The notes: generated from the sequence alone by a model not told the origin. A stretch of 37,577 nt of DNA from Ophiothrix spiculata (GCA_000969725.1 JXSR01S018802.1); one strand, 5' to 3'; shown: positions 1 through 12,710, counted from the first letter of the stretch. Numbers and translations are program-made.

Positions 1-164
1 AAACTGTTTCATCTTAAATTCCCTTGTATGGGATTGCCCACCACAAGCATGCTGTGAATGTTATCTCTTGGCGTTTTTAACTTTTTAAAAGTATTATTAA
101 GGGCCTTCATTTCACACCATGCAAATTATAGCAAACTTTCAAAATCTCTCTTTTTGTGCACTCT

Positions 165-345
165 GAGGCGGCGATCACATAGAAGTATACGCATTGGTAT
201 ACGATATTTGCTATATGCTCCAGGGGAGGCACTCTTGTGTTTAGTGATAAGGAAAATCCCTGTCAATTTCAAATATGAATGCCTCCCTCGGGAGCGTATA
301 GCGAAAACCGTATACGGTATACTTCTATGTGATCGCAGCCTAATA
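165..345. repeat. Imperfect fold-back repeat
   Basis: GCGATCACATAGAAGTATAC near 170-189 faces its inverse near 319-338, and the inner stretch TGCTCC..GGGAGGCA pairs with TGCCTCCC..GGGAGC. The arms are about 85 bases. The 125-codon open frame over it is not a gene. Confidence 0.75.
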
Positions 346-437
346 TCATTTGCATATGCATGCTTTTATCCTGCTGTGCCAAGCTATATGTTTCAACATG
401 AAAATGAATATTCAAAAATATCTGCAGCATTATAATT

Positions 438-590
438 TGTGTCCCGCCGCGGCAAAAGGATGCAGTTGTCGGCTCGTTCATGTTGCTTATTGTAGTATAT
501 CTGATGTATACAACTAGTATACATATGATATGCTACAATGAGCTACATGTAGGAGACGACAACTGCATCCTTTTGCCGCGGCGGGACACA
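438..590. mobile_element. Fold-back MITE-like palindrome, 153 bp
   Basis: TGTGTCCCGCCGCGGCAAAA at 438 is repeated inverted ending at 590; the match runs about 33 bases without a break. The inner parts (TTGTAGTATATC with GATATGCTACAA, and GTATAC with GTATAC) also pair, so nearly all of it folds into one stem. Confidence 0.85.
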
Positions 591-995
591 TTTAGCTCCA
601 TTTTGCAATCAAAATTACAAAAATATTGAAATGCTGCCAATTAATGATACTTTACCTAAATCATTTAGCTAACCACGGTTTGCACAAAATATGTGATTTA
701 AAACAATATCAAGTATAGAATAACACAATTCATTACATACTTTCATCTTTGGCAAAATATAAATCAATCTATGTCAGACTTTATTACATAAATCCTTGAA
801 CTAAAAGAATAGATTTTATCAAAAAAGAATAGACTTTGTGCTATAAACAACTTTCAAATACAGTGGATACTGAAAAATGACGAGCCTAAATGAGGAAAAT
901 AAGCACTCTGCAACACATCTTAGTTTGATGCAAATATTCAATTTTAGACATTACCAAGAGATAATCTGAAACATTTGTATTACTCTAAATCTCAA

Positions 996-1229
996 TATAG
1001 ATGAGTTGACACTAATGTCTATAAACACGGGTAAGGAGCTGGTCTACAGATATGCATGAGGGAACAACAAATGATTGCTGCACATTTCAATAGCCCTTCT
1101 TGATTTGGCGTGAATTTGAAAGCATGTGTCCTAAATAAAACCTTCTGCGCACGCATAGTGCCGGGCAAGCAACAATAGATATGACCGCGCACATTGCCGG
1201 ACTTGACGTCCTATGTCAACTCATCTATA
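996..1229. mobile_element. Short inverted-repeat element, 234 bp
   Basis: TATAGATGAGTTGACA (996-1011) and its exact inverse (1214-1229) bound a non-coding interior, as in a non-autonomous DNA transposon. A TA target duplication is possible at the ends. Confidence 0.6.
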
Positions 1230-1292
1230 GTGCACATTTTCACAGTTCTTATGTGTCATCCTTTTTATACAATGTATAAGATCTTACAAAAT

Positions 1293-1373
1293 TTTGTCGC
1301 CCCTGATTTATGACAAATACACCTTTTATTTTATCGCCTCTGATTTATGATATACACCTTTCATTTTACCATC
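1293..1373. repeat. Two-unit tandem duplication
   Basis: TCGCCCCTGATTTATGACAAATACACCTTTTATTTTA is followed at once by a diverged copy beginning TCGCCTCTGATTTATGATAT. The unit is about 40 bases. Confidence 0.6.
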
Positions 1374-2290
1374 AGCTCAGTTAAGTAGATCTGTTTGTTG
1401 TGTCGCAAAGACCATGTTTAGAAGCAAAACATGATGCGCACTATATCAGAATTTTAAAGAATGTTTTTGACATTTGCTACTAAATATTTTTACTTTGTAG
1501 TAGAAAAAAGTCACAGAAATGTATGTAAATTAGGATGAACATCTATGGAGAAATGAAGAAAATGTATGCTTTAAAATTATAACACTCTATTCTCTTACAC
1601 TAGTTCTCACCTTAAGTGAAAATTATAATTTTATGAAATTTACAAAACTCGTAACTTTTGCATGACCAGACTACCGGAAAGTATTGAATGTTTCAATTTA
1701 TCTCTCAGTCCAGTTGTCGTCCTACGACCTGGTTGCCCTCCTGTCTTGGATGCTTCACAAACAAGGGTGACTAAAACAGAACATTGACATCAGAAAATTT
1801 ACAAAATTATTTGCCTTTTGCACAGTTTTGCCATTTGCAAGGAGAAACTGTTTCATCTTAAATTCCCTTGTATGGGATTGCCCACCACAAGCATGCTGTG
1901 AATGTTATCTCTTGGCGTTTTTAACTTTTTAAAAGTATTTTTAAAGCAGTATTTAAATGATACCTTAATAAGTTTTATTTGACACCCTTAGAGCAAGTTA
2001 CAGTCCATCAAAGGTTGCAATGTAGTGAAATATGAAATCAAGATAAACATTTAAAGATCAGTAAGCTGTTTTTTGTTGATGGTCTTTAGAATATGTACAG
2101 TTTGTTCATATTTCTGCTCAGTTTTTAAAATGAAACTTTGTAGATGTTTGTAAGGAATCATAAACATTGTGAATCAGAAAAAAAAACTGCATCACAAGTC
2201 AGCATTTCTCTTTCAAACAAACATGATGAAGCAAAACATAAACATTATATGAAAGTTAGTATGAGTGACTGAAACACAAAATTTGTATTA

Positions 2291-2652
2291 GGCCAAAGAA
2301 AAAAAATAGTCTGTCTCAGCTTCCCCCGCACATAGCTTTAAAAAAATCCAAATTTAGCGCATTTCTTTTTTTAAAGGTTTTTGAGAGATTTTCAGGGTTT
2401 TTTTCAGTTTTTTTCCCTACTTCTGGAAAAGTTAAATAAACGGCCGCAAAGCCTGGAAAAAATGTTAAATAAACGACCGCGAAGCGGCTGCCAAAAAAAA
2501 AATAGTGCCCGATAAATGCAAAAAAAAAAAATAGGGGGTATTTCTGCATCCCCTTAGCCCTTTTTTACTTTAAAAAAACACAAAACAAAACCACATAGCA
2601 CTTAGGGTTTTCACCTTAAGTAAGCTGAGACAGAGTTCTTTTTCTTTTGGCC
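2291..2652. mobile_element. MITE with TTA flanks (Harbinger-like), 362 bp
   Basis: The ends GGCCAAAGAAAAAAAATAGT and the inverse of AGTTCTTTTTCTTTTGGCC pair imperfectly, then pair well through CTGTCTCAGCTT. TTA flanks both sides (2288-2290, 2653-2655), the target duplication typical of PIF/Harbinger elements. The interior is low-complexity with no coding capacity. Confidence 0.6.
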
Positions 2653-3238
2653 TTAATATTCATAACAAACTGTGCAATAATCTTTCATTGAAATTGTAAG
2701 ATTAAAATTCACTGTGCAAATGGCTGCTGGAAATTGCCTTAAACCGGCTGGTCTATGCGACATGCATATTATTGAAAAAAGTACCATGTAATGGAACAGT
2801 TTGAACTGCTATATTACCACTGACATGAACAAAAATAATAATTACATACACCTAAAATTGTCCAAAATTGTAATTCAGAACAGGAAAGGTCTTTGCCCTC
2901 TTGTTGATCACAGAAATATGAACATTTTTGGATTGTTGGATGAGCCTAGAATTAGCAAAATACATGCAAAAACAAAATACGCTATCCATCCTGATAAACA
3001 ATCATCCTAAATGTGGTATTTTTGTGATCTACAAAATGGCTTTACAGACATCACATGATCATTATCATGAATGGACACAAATTCATTGAGTTCTTGTTAG
3101 TGTCTGACCGGTCTGATCGGATGGATTGGAATAGACCAAATTTAACCATCGGATCTAAACATTACATATTTTGCCTCGAAATAACTATGACAACCACAAT
3201 GACCATACGTAACGATATATGGATTCACCGATATTGGA

Positions 3239-3572
3239 TTAAAGGAGATTGGTCCGATTTTTCAAAATTTAGTTTCCAATGTCATATGAAAGATTAGCAC
3301 TCAAGAGGTCCAAATTTCAAGTTTAAGCTGAATGGGTCAAATGGTTTTGATTTTATGGGCAGTTTTGTATTTCAGAGCTTCCTACACGTTACTGTTTAGA
3401 ATTAATTATGGTTACCATAATTAGACATGTTTTCATATATATCGCCAAAATGGAACATAACTCAGCCATGAAATTTCACATGGGTTATGAGAATAATATG
3501 ATAAATATTTTGGTAACAAATTCTCAAAAAGTTTGAATAAAAGTTGAGGCAATCGGACCATGCTCCTTTAAT
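3239..3572. mobile_element. MITE copy A with TTAAAGGAG ends
   Basis: Starts TTAAAGGAGATTGGTCCGAT and ends ATCGGACCATGCTCCTTTAA, imperfect inverted ends. A related shorter copy lies at 31690-31853, which supports calling it a dispersed family. Confidence 0.65.
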
Positions 3573-3730
3573 GTTGGCAATTTATTGTCCTTCTTAATAT
3601 ACACTTAGAGAATCTGAATCTGAATTGGCTGATTTCAAGCTAGCTAAGATTGGAATCGGCCAATTTTGATCTTGGGTAAATCGGTCAGAAACAAGTTCTT
3701 GTACAATTTAAAAAAATACAATACAATACA

Positions 3731-4087
3731 TTAAAGCAATACTATAAGATTTTGATAAAAATGGTTTACCTCAAAAACAGCATAAAATGAAGGAATTTGA
3801 CTATCTAAAAGCGTTTTCAAGTGTATTTTGTCCAAAAATTATATTGCCACCGAAAAATGGATAAAACACAAATGCATACTTTCCTATACTATAATACATG
3901 TGGAATTAAATTCGGGATCCCGAAAATAATTCAACAAATGGGCATAGCAGAAAAAGTAAGCATATTTAGGCCAAATCATTTGGAGGGTATTGATATCTAC
4001 CCAAAACAAACCCAATAAGCTAAAAAAATCAAAAGTCATGGGTGACAGGGGGCGCTTCATTTTTAACACTTTACAGTATTGCTTTAA
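3731..4087. mobile_element. MITE with TTAAAGCAATACT ends, 357 bp
   Basis: TTAAAGCAATACTATAA at 3731 and TTACAGTATTGCTTTAA ending 4087 are inverted copies with one mismatch. The open frames on either strand inside are fortuitous. Confidence 0.65.
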
Positions 4088-4099
4088 CATTCACCCATA

Positions 4100-5640
4100 C
4101 TTTTGTGAAAATGTCATGTAAAGCTACAGAGTACTTATTCAAGGGATGAAAACTTCACTGAAAATGCATTAACCCTACAATGTTTCTGGAAAATACTAGA
4201 ACGAATGTTGTAAAAGTTTGTGCTTGCAATTAAGTTTACACATGTTTTTGTTGATGATATTGCATAAACAATGTAAATATATAGGTTAGGCTATAACATA
4301 CTCCGGCAACAGAATGGTAATTTGACTGAGAATGTGGCTATCGAGCAAGTTAAGCACTGTTCCTTTCTTAAGCACAATTTGGTGGAAAAATGTAAGATGC
4401 GTATTATGTTGTAGTCGAGCAATAGTAGTGCGATACAGTACGCAGAGCTGGGTCACTCGCGCAGCATCAGTCCAGGCAAGGAGCCCGCGTGGCGAAATCC
4501 CTAACATAGCCAAATTTTAAGGGTGCAAATAGACTTGTTTCCTATCTGTGCTTTCTTTAACCTATGGGCTATAATAATAATACTATATTTCAAAATAACG
4601 AGTGGTTCAACGTAAAATAACTTCCAACACTGAATTTAAAATGGATTAGACTTTGCACTAAATTGCACATGCGTTGAATTGAATCAAGTCATTGAACCAG
4701 CTTCAAATTTTGTTACCGATCTTCCACCGGAATTTGATCACATTTATTGGGTGAAGACACAACCACATGTTTGGTAGTGAAAAATGTTTGTGGAGGCCGA
4801 ATATAGCCTAACTCCAAATATTTAATTAACAGTTAACAATCAATGTGCAATACCTTGATCTATTAATACTTCAACAGAATTGTTCTTCATGATCTAATAA
4901 TGGCTGAAAACTGACAGAATAAAGATTTACGATTCTTTCCTGTAGAGAGAGCACATCAAAAGCTACCATTCAATATTCAGTTGGATTTGAAGTTTGTTGA
5001 ATTTTATCATGATGTTTCATGCTCTAAGCAAGTGCTCTAAGCAAGGCTTAAAAAACTTTGAAAGCAGGTTCTATCTAAAACTTGATTCATTCATACATTT
5101 CTACACCTAATAGGCAGTAAGCTTAATAGGCAGCACATTCCTAAACCTAAATCGGCAGTAAGCTTAATAGGCAGCCAATACTGGTGGCAATTGATGCAAC
5201 CCAAATTGGTGCACAATTATTGCAAATTTCAAGTTGAATTCAGTCTCAAATCATGATACGATACAGTGCATGCCTAACAGAAACGGATTTGGAATTCCCG
5301 CCAATTGTTCACCAAATTGGGTTGAAAAGAGCTAGATCTTTAAATACATTTACATTAGGTGTTCTAAAATCTTGCATGTATACAAGATTTCAATGCCAAC
5401 AATAAATTGACATGACAATTCAAGATTGTAAGTTCTTTTAGACACAAAAAAGTTTTTTTCTTGAACATAAATTCAAATATTCAAAACCTTAAAAATAAAT
5501 TACAATATATTGTGCACTATCTCAAAAATAGTAATTTCTGTCAGGGTTTTTTTTCATTCACAAACTTGCCAACACTGAAAATATAGCAATCTGAACAAGA
5601 TTGCAGGTTTGTCTTGCACATGATAACCTGAAAACTTGAT
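4100..5640. other. Stretch without a recognisable gene
   Basis: AT-rich, with no convincing coding signal on either strand. Near 5105-5176 a short unit (TCGGCAGTAAGCTTAATAGG-like) is duplicated once in tandem; AAATCTTGCATGTATACAAGATTT near 5367 is a small hairpin. Confidence 0.5.
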
Positions 5641-5643
5641 ATA

Positions 5644-6002
5644 CATATCGTCACACTAATAAAATAATGGCCTGACTTCCATGTCTGCTGTATGTGACAT
5701 TTTATATCCTACATTTCTATGAAAATCCATTTAAGTTGGGTAAACAATAGAAGAGGGCTTATTTCAGTTTGGGTAAAACCCAGTAAATATAAAACATGTT
5801 CAATTGAGTGTAAAATATCAACCATTCTCAAAAGGCCAATGGGTAGTGCTGTGTTTTACATCATATTGATTGAAATCAATATCCATCGTTAATGATGTGT
5901 TATGTTTGGCGAGTGCAATTGTGTAAGACAAGTTGGCACCATAGAAGTATGTCATATTTCAGCCATGGAAGTTAGGCCATTTTTTATTAGTGTGATGATA
6001 TG
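5644..6002. mobile_element. Fold-back element, 359 bp
   Basis: CATATCGTCACACTAATAAA at the left pairs with the inverse of TTTATTAGTGTGATGATATG at the right, and pairing continues through AATGGCCTGACTTCCATG. The arms are about 55 bases with a few mismatches; the interior has no gene. Confidence 0.7.
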
Positions 6003-6667
6003 AAAGTTGTTCAATGAAATAGGTAGGTAATCTACGTTGTACTCCCCTTACATTTTGCAAAGTCAGGAAATCCATTTGCTCAGATTTCTAGCACTTTAAA
6101 AATCCAGAAATCTGACCTGGCAGAGGAAAATTGAACAGTTGGCAAGTATGTGCGCAAAGGAAATGATGAAAACTACTTGATTTTTAAATATGTTAAATTT
6201 AGCACCACAATTAATACTTGAGTAACCTACTATATGTATTTCATTTCAGTAGGAAGACTTTTATATTTTTTCATCTTTGCAATATTTTCTGGTTGATGTT
6301 TTCCTCTGATTTTGTAACTTATATTGATGTAACATCATGACATTATAACGTACATAAATATGAATTAAGTTCTGATCAAGTTCATCAATGAGGTTTACAT
6401 ATTCCTGTAAACCTCAATGATGAATATTAGTGCATATATGGATATTTTGAAATCCAGACTGACTGAAACAGAGATTGGATCAGCCAAGGGGTAAAATACC
6501 CTACTCTTTAGAAAACTGAATGCAATTGCATGTACAGATATGACTCTCCTGTACATGGGGCTTACACTGTAGAGTAAAACTGCAGTAGTTTTGGACAATG
6601 GTACCCATTTTACTACTCATGGTGTTGACAAGCAAACAAGTACCTTTGTCGAAGCACTTTTTAATAC

Positions 6668-6924
6668 AGTGTGATGGTGGCTTAACGTCCCATCCGAAGG
6701 ACGGCGATCTCTCGTGGAGTTTTTCCAAACTGTAAATACTTCAAAATTAGGAGCAGAAGATAAAACCTAGTATTTTATCTAAGCTCCCACTCAGCCAAAT
6801 TAACGACTTCTTCACAATATTAATATTCGAGTCGGGTAATTTGGCTCCCCCAGAACTGATGGAACTGAGCCAGTGCCTAGTGGGTGCAAGGTGAGATCGC
6901 TAACCAATACACTTAAGGCTCCTC
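6668..6924 (-). mobile_element. tRNA-derived SINE candidate
   Basis: Read on the minus strand from 6924, GGAGCCTTAAGTGTATTGG then TTAGCGATCTC resembles a tRNA 5' half with a degenerate A box (6904-6915). GGCTCAGTTCC resembles a B box (8 of 11 positions). The tail ends GTCCTTCGGATGGGACGTTA, a phrase I associate with invertebrate SINE tails. Borders are approximate. Confidence 0.5.
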
Positions 6925-7026
6925 TTAAAAATCTCAATATTATTTGATTTATTTTCTTTCATCAATATACTAGAAAAAAAATATATATTGATTAATCAAC
7001 TGAGTTACTCTGATAAAAAAAAAATA

Positions 7027-7511
7027 CAGTGTATGCCACATCAAATAGGTTTTGAGACAGTGGGAGTTTTATTAATAGCTACCAGTGATTAAATCAGTAT
7101 TAATATTGTATGTGACGTGTGTCTGAAAATGGTGGCTGGTGAGGTGTGTTACTTTCTCTGTGCGATTAAATTATTATGGAAGCAAGACACAGACTGTCAC
7201 ATTACACGTTACTTGCCTTAAACTTTTGTACCGTTGATTTTGACATTTCACCGACAATAAATCATCCAATATTTAGTCCATAACCAACAAGTTACCATTT
7301 TTCATGCCTTGAAAGACAGGAATATGCCTTGAGGGTATCATTGTGTCCTTCACAACCCTCATAGTAGACCACATAGTAGTGGGTGGGCTAAATATTGGAT
7401 GATTTAAAACCAGTGAAATGTCAAAATCAGTGATACAAAAGTTCAAAGCAAGGAACATGTAATGTTTAAAAATCTCAATTTTCACCAAGTAGGCCTATGT
7501 GGCATACACTG
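7027..7511. mobile_element. Fold-back MITE with TA target duplication, 485 bp
   Basis: TACAGTGTATGCCACA at 7025 is matched exactly inverted at 7498-7513, with TA on both outer sides. Inner blocks also pair (GACATTTCACCG..ATCCAATATTTAG with CTAAATATTGGAT..GTGAAATGTC). It belongs with Tc1/mariner-like MITEs. Confidence 0.75.
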
Positions 7512-8050
7512 TACTTAGTGTTTACTGAGTAACCCAATTTTAATCAGATTTGAAATGTATCTGATCTCGTATAACACATAAACATATTCCTGTCATTTGA
7601 TCACATGCCATAAAATATTACCCCAAAATCTACAATCACATCTAATAGTTTCCGTGGACTACAATCAAGGAAAAAGTCATTGGAATGAATGACTTCTTTT
7701 GTGTCCATTCAACCGTTTATAGGAGTAGCAATTACAGCAAATGATGTTCAAGTCAAATGTGCAAAGCAAATATCCTCTCCCTATACCCCTCCCCTCCACC
7801 CCAGTTTCAATGTTGGATAAAATAATAACATTTGTATTTGGACCAACATTGAGTAGGGCGAGCGGTGGAAACTTTGAAAATCATTGAGACGTATAGCAAA
7901 ATATACCAACACTTTTTTCCCTGATTGTAGATGACATCATCTCAACCATCCATAAGGACATTATGGGAACTTTTTGATTGGTTCAAGATATGGCTAGTTC
8001 TCACTATGTATAAATATATTACTTTCAAATTATTGGTAGTGGAGGTAATA

Positions 8051-8241
8051 GACCATATCTATAATTGACATACTCCCGCCGTTGATGGGGTAAATCCACA
8101 GAATCGAACGGGGAACGGAACTCAGAGCAAAATCAAGTAGTGTATTTATCATACTTGGCCTCGCTCTGAGTTCCGATTCCCTGCCCGATTCTGTGGATTT
8201 ACCCCATCAACGGCGGGAGTATGTCAATTATAGATATAGTC
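8051..8241. mobile_element. Near-perfect palindromic MITE, TA-flanked
   Basis: The arms of about 60 bases (ATATCTATAATTGACATACT, continuing CCCGCCGTTGATGGGGTAAATC) are repeated inverted with few changes. TA lies on both sides (8049-8050, 8242-8243). The GCTCTGAGTTCCGATTCCC core is echoed in a diverged copy at 16923-17127. High arm identity suggests recent activity. Confidence 0.85.
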
Positions 8242-8574
8242 TATTCGTGAACGTGTACTCAAAGTCGTGAGTGTAGACAAGAACTGTCATCACCTTTGAA
8301 ATGTATACTTGCCTGAAAGACTACTGCCTGAACGAGACTATTTACATGTTAAATTAAATCCACAAACAATACATTCAATATTGACAGGAATTTGTTTAGG
8401 CCTATATAACAAATATATCTTGCTTTTTTTGACTTAATTCAAGCAATACTTGGTGCCAAATATCTATCCTTGATACTAATGATGACTATTATAGCTCATG
8501 GTCTCAAGTCACCTTTGGGCAGATATTTTGCACCCTTACTCTGATAAGCAGTAAGTATTTGTAAGTTATCCCCT

Positions 8575-8856
8575 GTTTTGCTCATGCAAGAAGAGCGGCA
8601 GGTGCAGGCGAAGTGTGATCTCAAATCAAACAGGGGCTAGAAATGCAGGCCTTGTCTTCTTAGGCAAGTGAGAGTGATCACTTGCCATCAATCACGTAAA
8701 ATGAAGCTGAGAAAAGCTTTTTTATTACTCGCCTACATAAGGTGTAATAATAATACAAGTGATTAAAAACACTCTCCTACAGATCACCTGATAAAGTTGT
8801 GAGAAAAGATTTTTTTTCACTCGCCAGCAATTTTCAAAAGACAAGGCCTGAAATGC
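8575..8856. repeat. Decayed fold-back repeats
   Basis: AGGCCTTGTCTT (8647-8658) is exactly inverted at 8838-8849. The preceding TTATCCCCTGTTTTGCTCATGC resembles the end of the element at 14359-14485, so this may be a fusion of two decayed elements. Confidence 0.5.
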
Positions 8857-8879
8857 ATCACCCAGGAGACATGAGTTTT

Positions 8880-11553
8880 CATAAATAGTTTTTAAACTCT
8901 TCTTATAATATTAAATTCTATTTATTTTCTTTGCTTTCCAAGCTTGGTTGATAGCAACTAGCATCATTTACATAAACTGCATTCGCAAGACAATTTTTAA
9001 CTACATTGCGATTATGCCTCTCACACATTTCAACCAAACGCTGTGTGATGTAACTGCATGTTCCAAATATAACAAGTTAAGACTCGTTAAAGAAGATGGT
9101 TTTCCATACCTGTATCATGTCCACTGAGTGATCTTGACACAAAAAGATTACTCATTCCTTGTGCATTAACAGCAAACCTACACACAACAATTGTAAGTTT
9201 GCCATGTAACAGAAACCTGGTTGAGATTTCAACAAATCTTAAAATCCAGCATGTTACATTAAATGCAAAATGCATATTTAACATTACTGCATGTGAATGC
9301 TGCAGTTCACATTCATAAACTATATCTACGAACCATATCATAGTCCTGGACTTTAACAATATAAACCTATAACTTTAGAAAAAATAGAAGTTCAGAACAA
9401 TAATAGCCTATAAAGCTTACTCCAAAATAAATTCAAGTTAATTTGCTGTATGAAGGTATTTGGCACACTTTTCACTACCACAGCGGCTTGTGGTATATAT
9501 ATTCACTTTTCCAATGATTGTATACTGATATACCATCACAGCATTAGTGAACAAACTCTCAATGTCACATGTAGACTTAAATCTACATCACTAATTGAAT
9601 ACAACGGCTGTAAAATTCTAACAGTTAATTTTAACTTTTCAAAATAAAGGGTTTCCAAATGAACCCTATCCATCCTCCACATTTATTGACAGGATTATTT
9701 GAAGGTTCATAATTTTTTTTTCTTTCAACTATCATTTGTCATTAAAAAAATTAATTTGATATCTTCCTTAGTCCCTTTATATTTAAATATTTCAACACTT
9801 TAACTGTTCCAACTAAAAAAAATTCAAGCGAACATTCTCATTCCCCACAATCTTCAGGAGGGTAACTTCTAACAATTATCTTTCATTTAAAATTTAATAA
9901 ATTCCTTAACACCCCTGTGTCAACACTACCTCAAAAATGCTAAATTGGTCTCCTGAACACTTTCAATTAATTCAACAACTACATTTAATAGTACTACATT
10001 TATTCTAACTAATCTATGGTTTTTGAGAGTCTTTGATGGGCCAAACTTCATTCCAAATTCCAAAGACATGTAAATTTACTTACATACATGTATGAAGATA
10101 GATATAGACAAATGAAAAAATATAAGTAATTTTCTATCAGATTTGATGCCATAGGTCCATTTCATACGTGTATCATACTGATACATTTTATAGTTACACA
10201 AAGCATGTTCATGCTATAACAATCATGATTCATGATAAACTGGCATATTTAAGTCATTGGCCTAAGGTTTAATTCGAAAATGCAATTGCCTAGTCAGTCT
10301 TCATTATTTCATTATAAGATGGTAGATGACTTGCACTTTGTTAAAGTTTATAATATATGGATGGATATAATTACAACCTTCGAACTCTAAACAATTTGTA
10401 TAAGGGCCTATTGGTACATGTTTGAAGACCAACAAGCTATCAGGACCAACAGCATTCTAATTAACTTACATAGGCTAAAAAAGAAACAAGTTTGCTTCAT
10501 GTTGCAGGTCATAAAAATACAACCAAAATGCAATTAATTATTTTGGAACTTTCTGTAAATGTTCAAGTTATTCCCAAAGAAAACAACTGAAATGGGAAAC
10601 GAATCTTGAAAAGTGGAAAATTGGCAAATTTAAAAGAAAACACATTGTCAAATGCGATGGATTTTTTCTTGGGAGAGGAGCCAATTTTCTGCACCAAATT
10701 TGCTGATTAATTTTTTCCAAAAGTTTTGATTTTTTTCCAAAGGTTTTCCCAATTTACTGAAAAATAGGCTATTTTATTTTCATTTTCAAAAATATCAAAA
10801 TGAAAAAAACCGAAATGCAGTAATTTTTTTGTAAAAAACGAAAATATGCGCATGCAACATGAAACACACTTGTTCTTTAACCTAATGGCAAATCCTAGCA
10901 TGACATAAAAGTGGCATAGCCCATTTTGTTTGGTCATGACATGTATATAATGTCCTTTACAACTAGTAGTTTAAGGCCATCATGAGCTTATGTCAGGTAC
11001 TATACAGATGATAAGAATCAAGACTTTTAAAGTCAAAAATACAAATACTGGTTAGCACACTGCACAAATATTTCATTCCCTGATACACATACACTCGCGC
11101 TCTAAAGTATTTCCGCACAATTAAAAACGTTCAAAAACCTTGTTTTTTATATTTAACGACCTAGAATTATCAAAGATTCATACTAGTATAGGTAACGCAT
11201 CTAATCAATATGAATAAATCGATGTTTCCTTTAATATTTGCTATAAAAATGGCGGTTTCATGGACCATATACAAATACACCACAAGTACAAATCTCATTA
11301 CTATGTAACAATTAATTTTTCATAACCTCATTATTATCTTGTTACAGGATAGAATATTTTCAGGTTGTAAGTTTTAACACAAATGCGCAGAAATGTATAT
11401 AAACACATTTTTTTTATGTTCAGACGAAAGTTAGTAATATGAATTAAATTCAATATTTTCAAATGTAATGAATGCAATTCCGGAATAGTTACTCTGATAA
11501 TTATACAATATAGACGCTGTCAAAAAATGATGAAAATCGGATAAACGCCTTTT
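8880..11553. other. Stretch without a recognisable gene
   Basis: AT-rich, rich in homopolymer runs. I looked on the minus strand for the missing EDC3 C-terminal exon and found nothing convincing. Confidence 0.5.
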
Positions 11554-12212
11554 NNNNNNNNNNNNNNNNNNNNNNNNNNNNNNNNNNNNNNNNNNNNNNN
11601 NNNNNNNNNNNNNNNNNNNNNNNNNNNNNNNNNNNNNNNNNNNNNNNNNNNNNNNNNNNNNNNNNNNNNNNNNNNNNNNNNNNNNNNNNNNNNNNNNNNN
11701 NNNNNNNNNNNNNNNNNNNNNNNNNNNNNNNNNNNNNNNNNNNNNNNNNNNNNNNNNNNNNNNNNNNNNNNNNNNNNNNNNNNNNNNNNNNNNNNNNNNN
11801 NNNNNNNNNNNNNNNNNNNNNNNNNNNNNNNNNNNNNNNNNNNNNNNNNNNNNNNNNNNNNNNNNNNNNNNNNNNNNNNNNNNNNNNNNNNNNNNNNNNN
11901 NNNNNNNNNNNNNNNNNNNNNNNNNNNNNNNNNNNNNNNNNNNNNNNNNNNNNNNNNNNNNNNNNNNNNNNNNNNNNNNNNNNNNNNNNNNNNNNNNNNN
12001 NNNNNNNNNNNNNNNNNNNNNNNNNNNNNNNNNNNNNNNNNNNNNNNNNNNNNNNNNNNNNNNNNNNNNNNNNNNNNNNNNNNNNNNNNNNNNNNNNNNN
12101 NNNNNNNNNNNNNNNNNNNNNNNNNNNNNNNNNNNNNNNNNNNNNNNNNNNNNNNNNNNNNNNNNNNNNNNNNNNNNNNNNNNNNNNNNNNNNNNNNNNN
12201 NNNNNNNNNNNN
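11554..12212. other. Assembly gap (659 N)
   Basis: Run of N. The first 36 bases after the gap (12213-12248) are identical to 17262-17297, so the gap edge probably holds a repeat. This is a candidate location for the missing EDC3 3' exon. Confidence 0.99.
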
Positions 12213-12489
12213 TGATATACTGGTTTCAAAATATAACAAGTATTTACGAAAAATCTTCTGACATTTTAATTTTTAGATATAATTTTTTTTCTGTGCCCAC
12301 AAATCTTTTCTGTGACCACCATGACCGCATTCCCAGGGATTTTGAGGTCTTGCATAACCTTTTGAGTGGTGTTATGAAAAATAATGACGCCATAAAATGA
12401 AATTCTCTCATAATTTTGAAAATCCCTTAATTGCAGAAATTCTTTTCGCTAAATTATTAACTTCAAAATGCGATTATCAAATCACTCAC

Positions 12490-12710
12490 CTTGGCAACTA
12501 GTAATATGTTTTCCATCGGTTGCTTTGTACAAGGCAAGTTCTGAGGTAATGGAGTCCTCCATCTTGACATAGCTGGGAGAGAACACGGTGACATCAATGT
12601 CCCGATTAGCCAGGTGTCGTGCACAGCAGACACCCTGTGCTCCTTGGATGTGTGGACCAGCCAACACAACAACAGACGGGTTGCCTTCTGTTATGTCTCC
12701 TCCTGAGAAC
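12490..12710 (-). CDS. EDC3: EDC3 fifth coding exon: YjeF-N core
   Basis: The acceptor is GGTGAAACAG before 12710 and the donor is CCAAG|GTGAGT at 12490. It encodes SVVVLAGPHIQGAQGVCCAR, then HLANRDIDVTVFSPSYVKME and DSITSELALYK. Human EDC3 reads TVALLCGPHVKGAQGISCGRHLANHDVQVILFLPNFVKMLESITNELSLF, so identity is high, including the GPH-x-x-GAQG loop. The exon ends in phase 1 after SCQ. The continuation (the segment ending in a short hydrophobic C-terminus in other animals) was not found between here and the left edge. Confidence 0.94.

Larger units (their letters stand above)
1..1943. repeat. Direct repeat, ~99 bp, copies 1844 bp apart
   Basis: Positions 1-99 recur at 1845-1943. The first 95 bases are identical; the next differs and three more match. 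The left copy is cut by the window edge, so the true repeat may be longer. It could reflect a tandem duplication, terminal repeats of an element, or an assembly overlap error. Confidence 0.9.

Noticed and set aside
58-435. 125-codon plus-strand frame
   Set aside because: Lies over a fold-back repeat and part of the direct repeat; no domain or splice context.
11501-12239. Two minus-strand frames of about 240 codons
   Set aside because: They run through the N gap; only a few real codons exist at each end.
12300-12400. Missing EDC3 exon just downstream of the last donor
   Set aside because: Minus-strand reading (for example QDLKIPGNAVMVVTEKICGH) has no acceptor in phase and does not match the EDC3 C-terminus.
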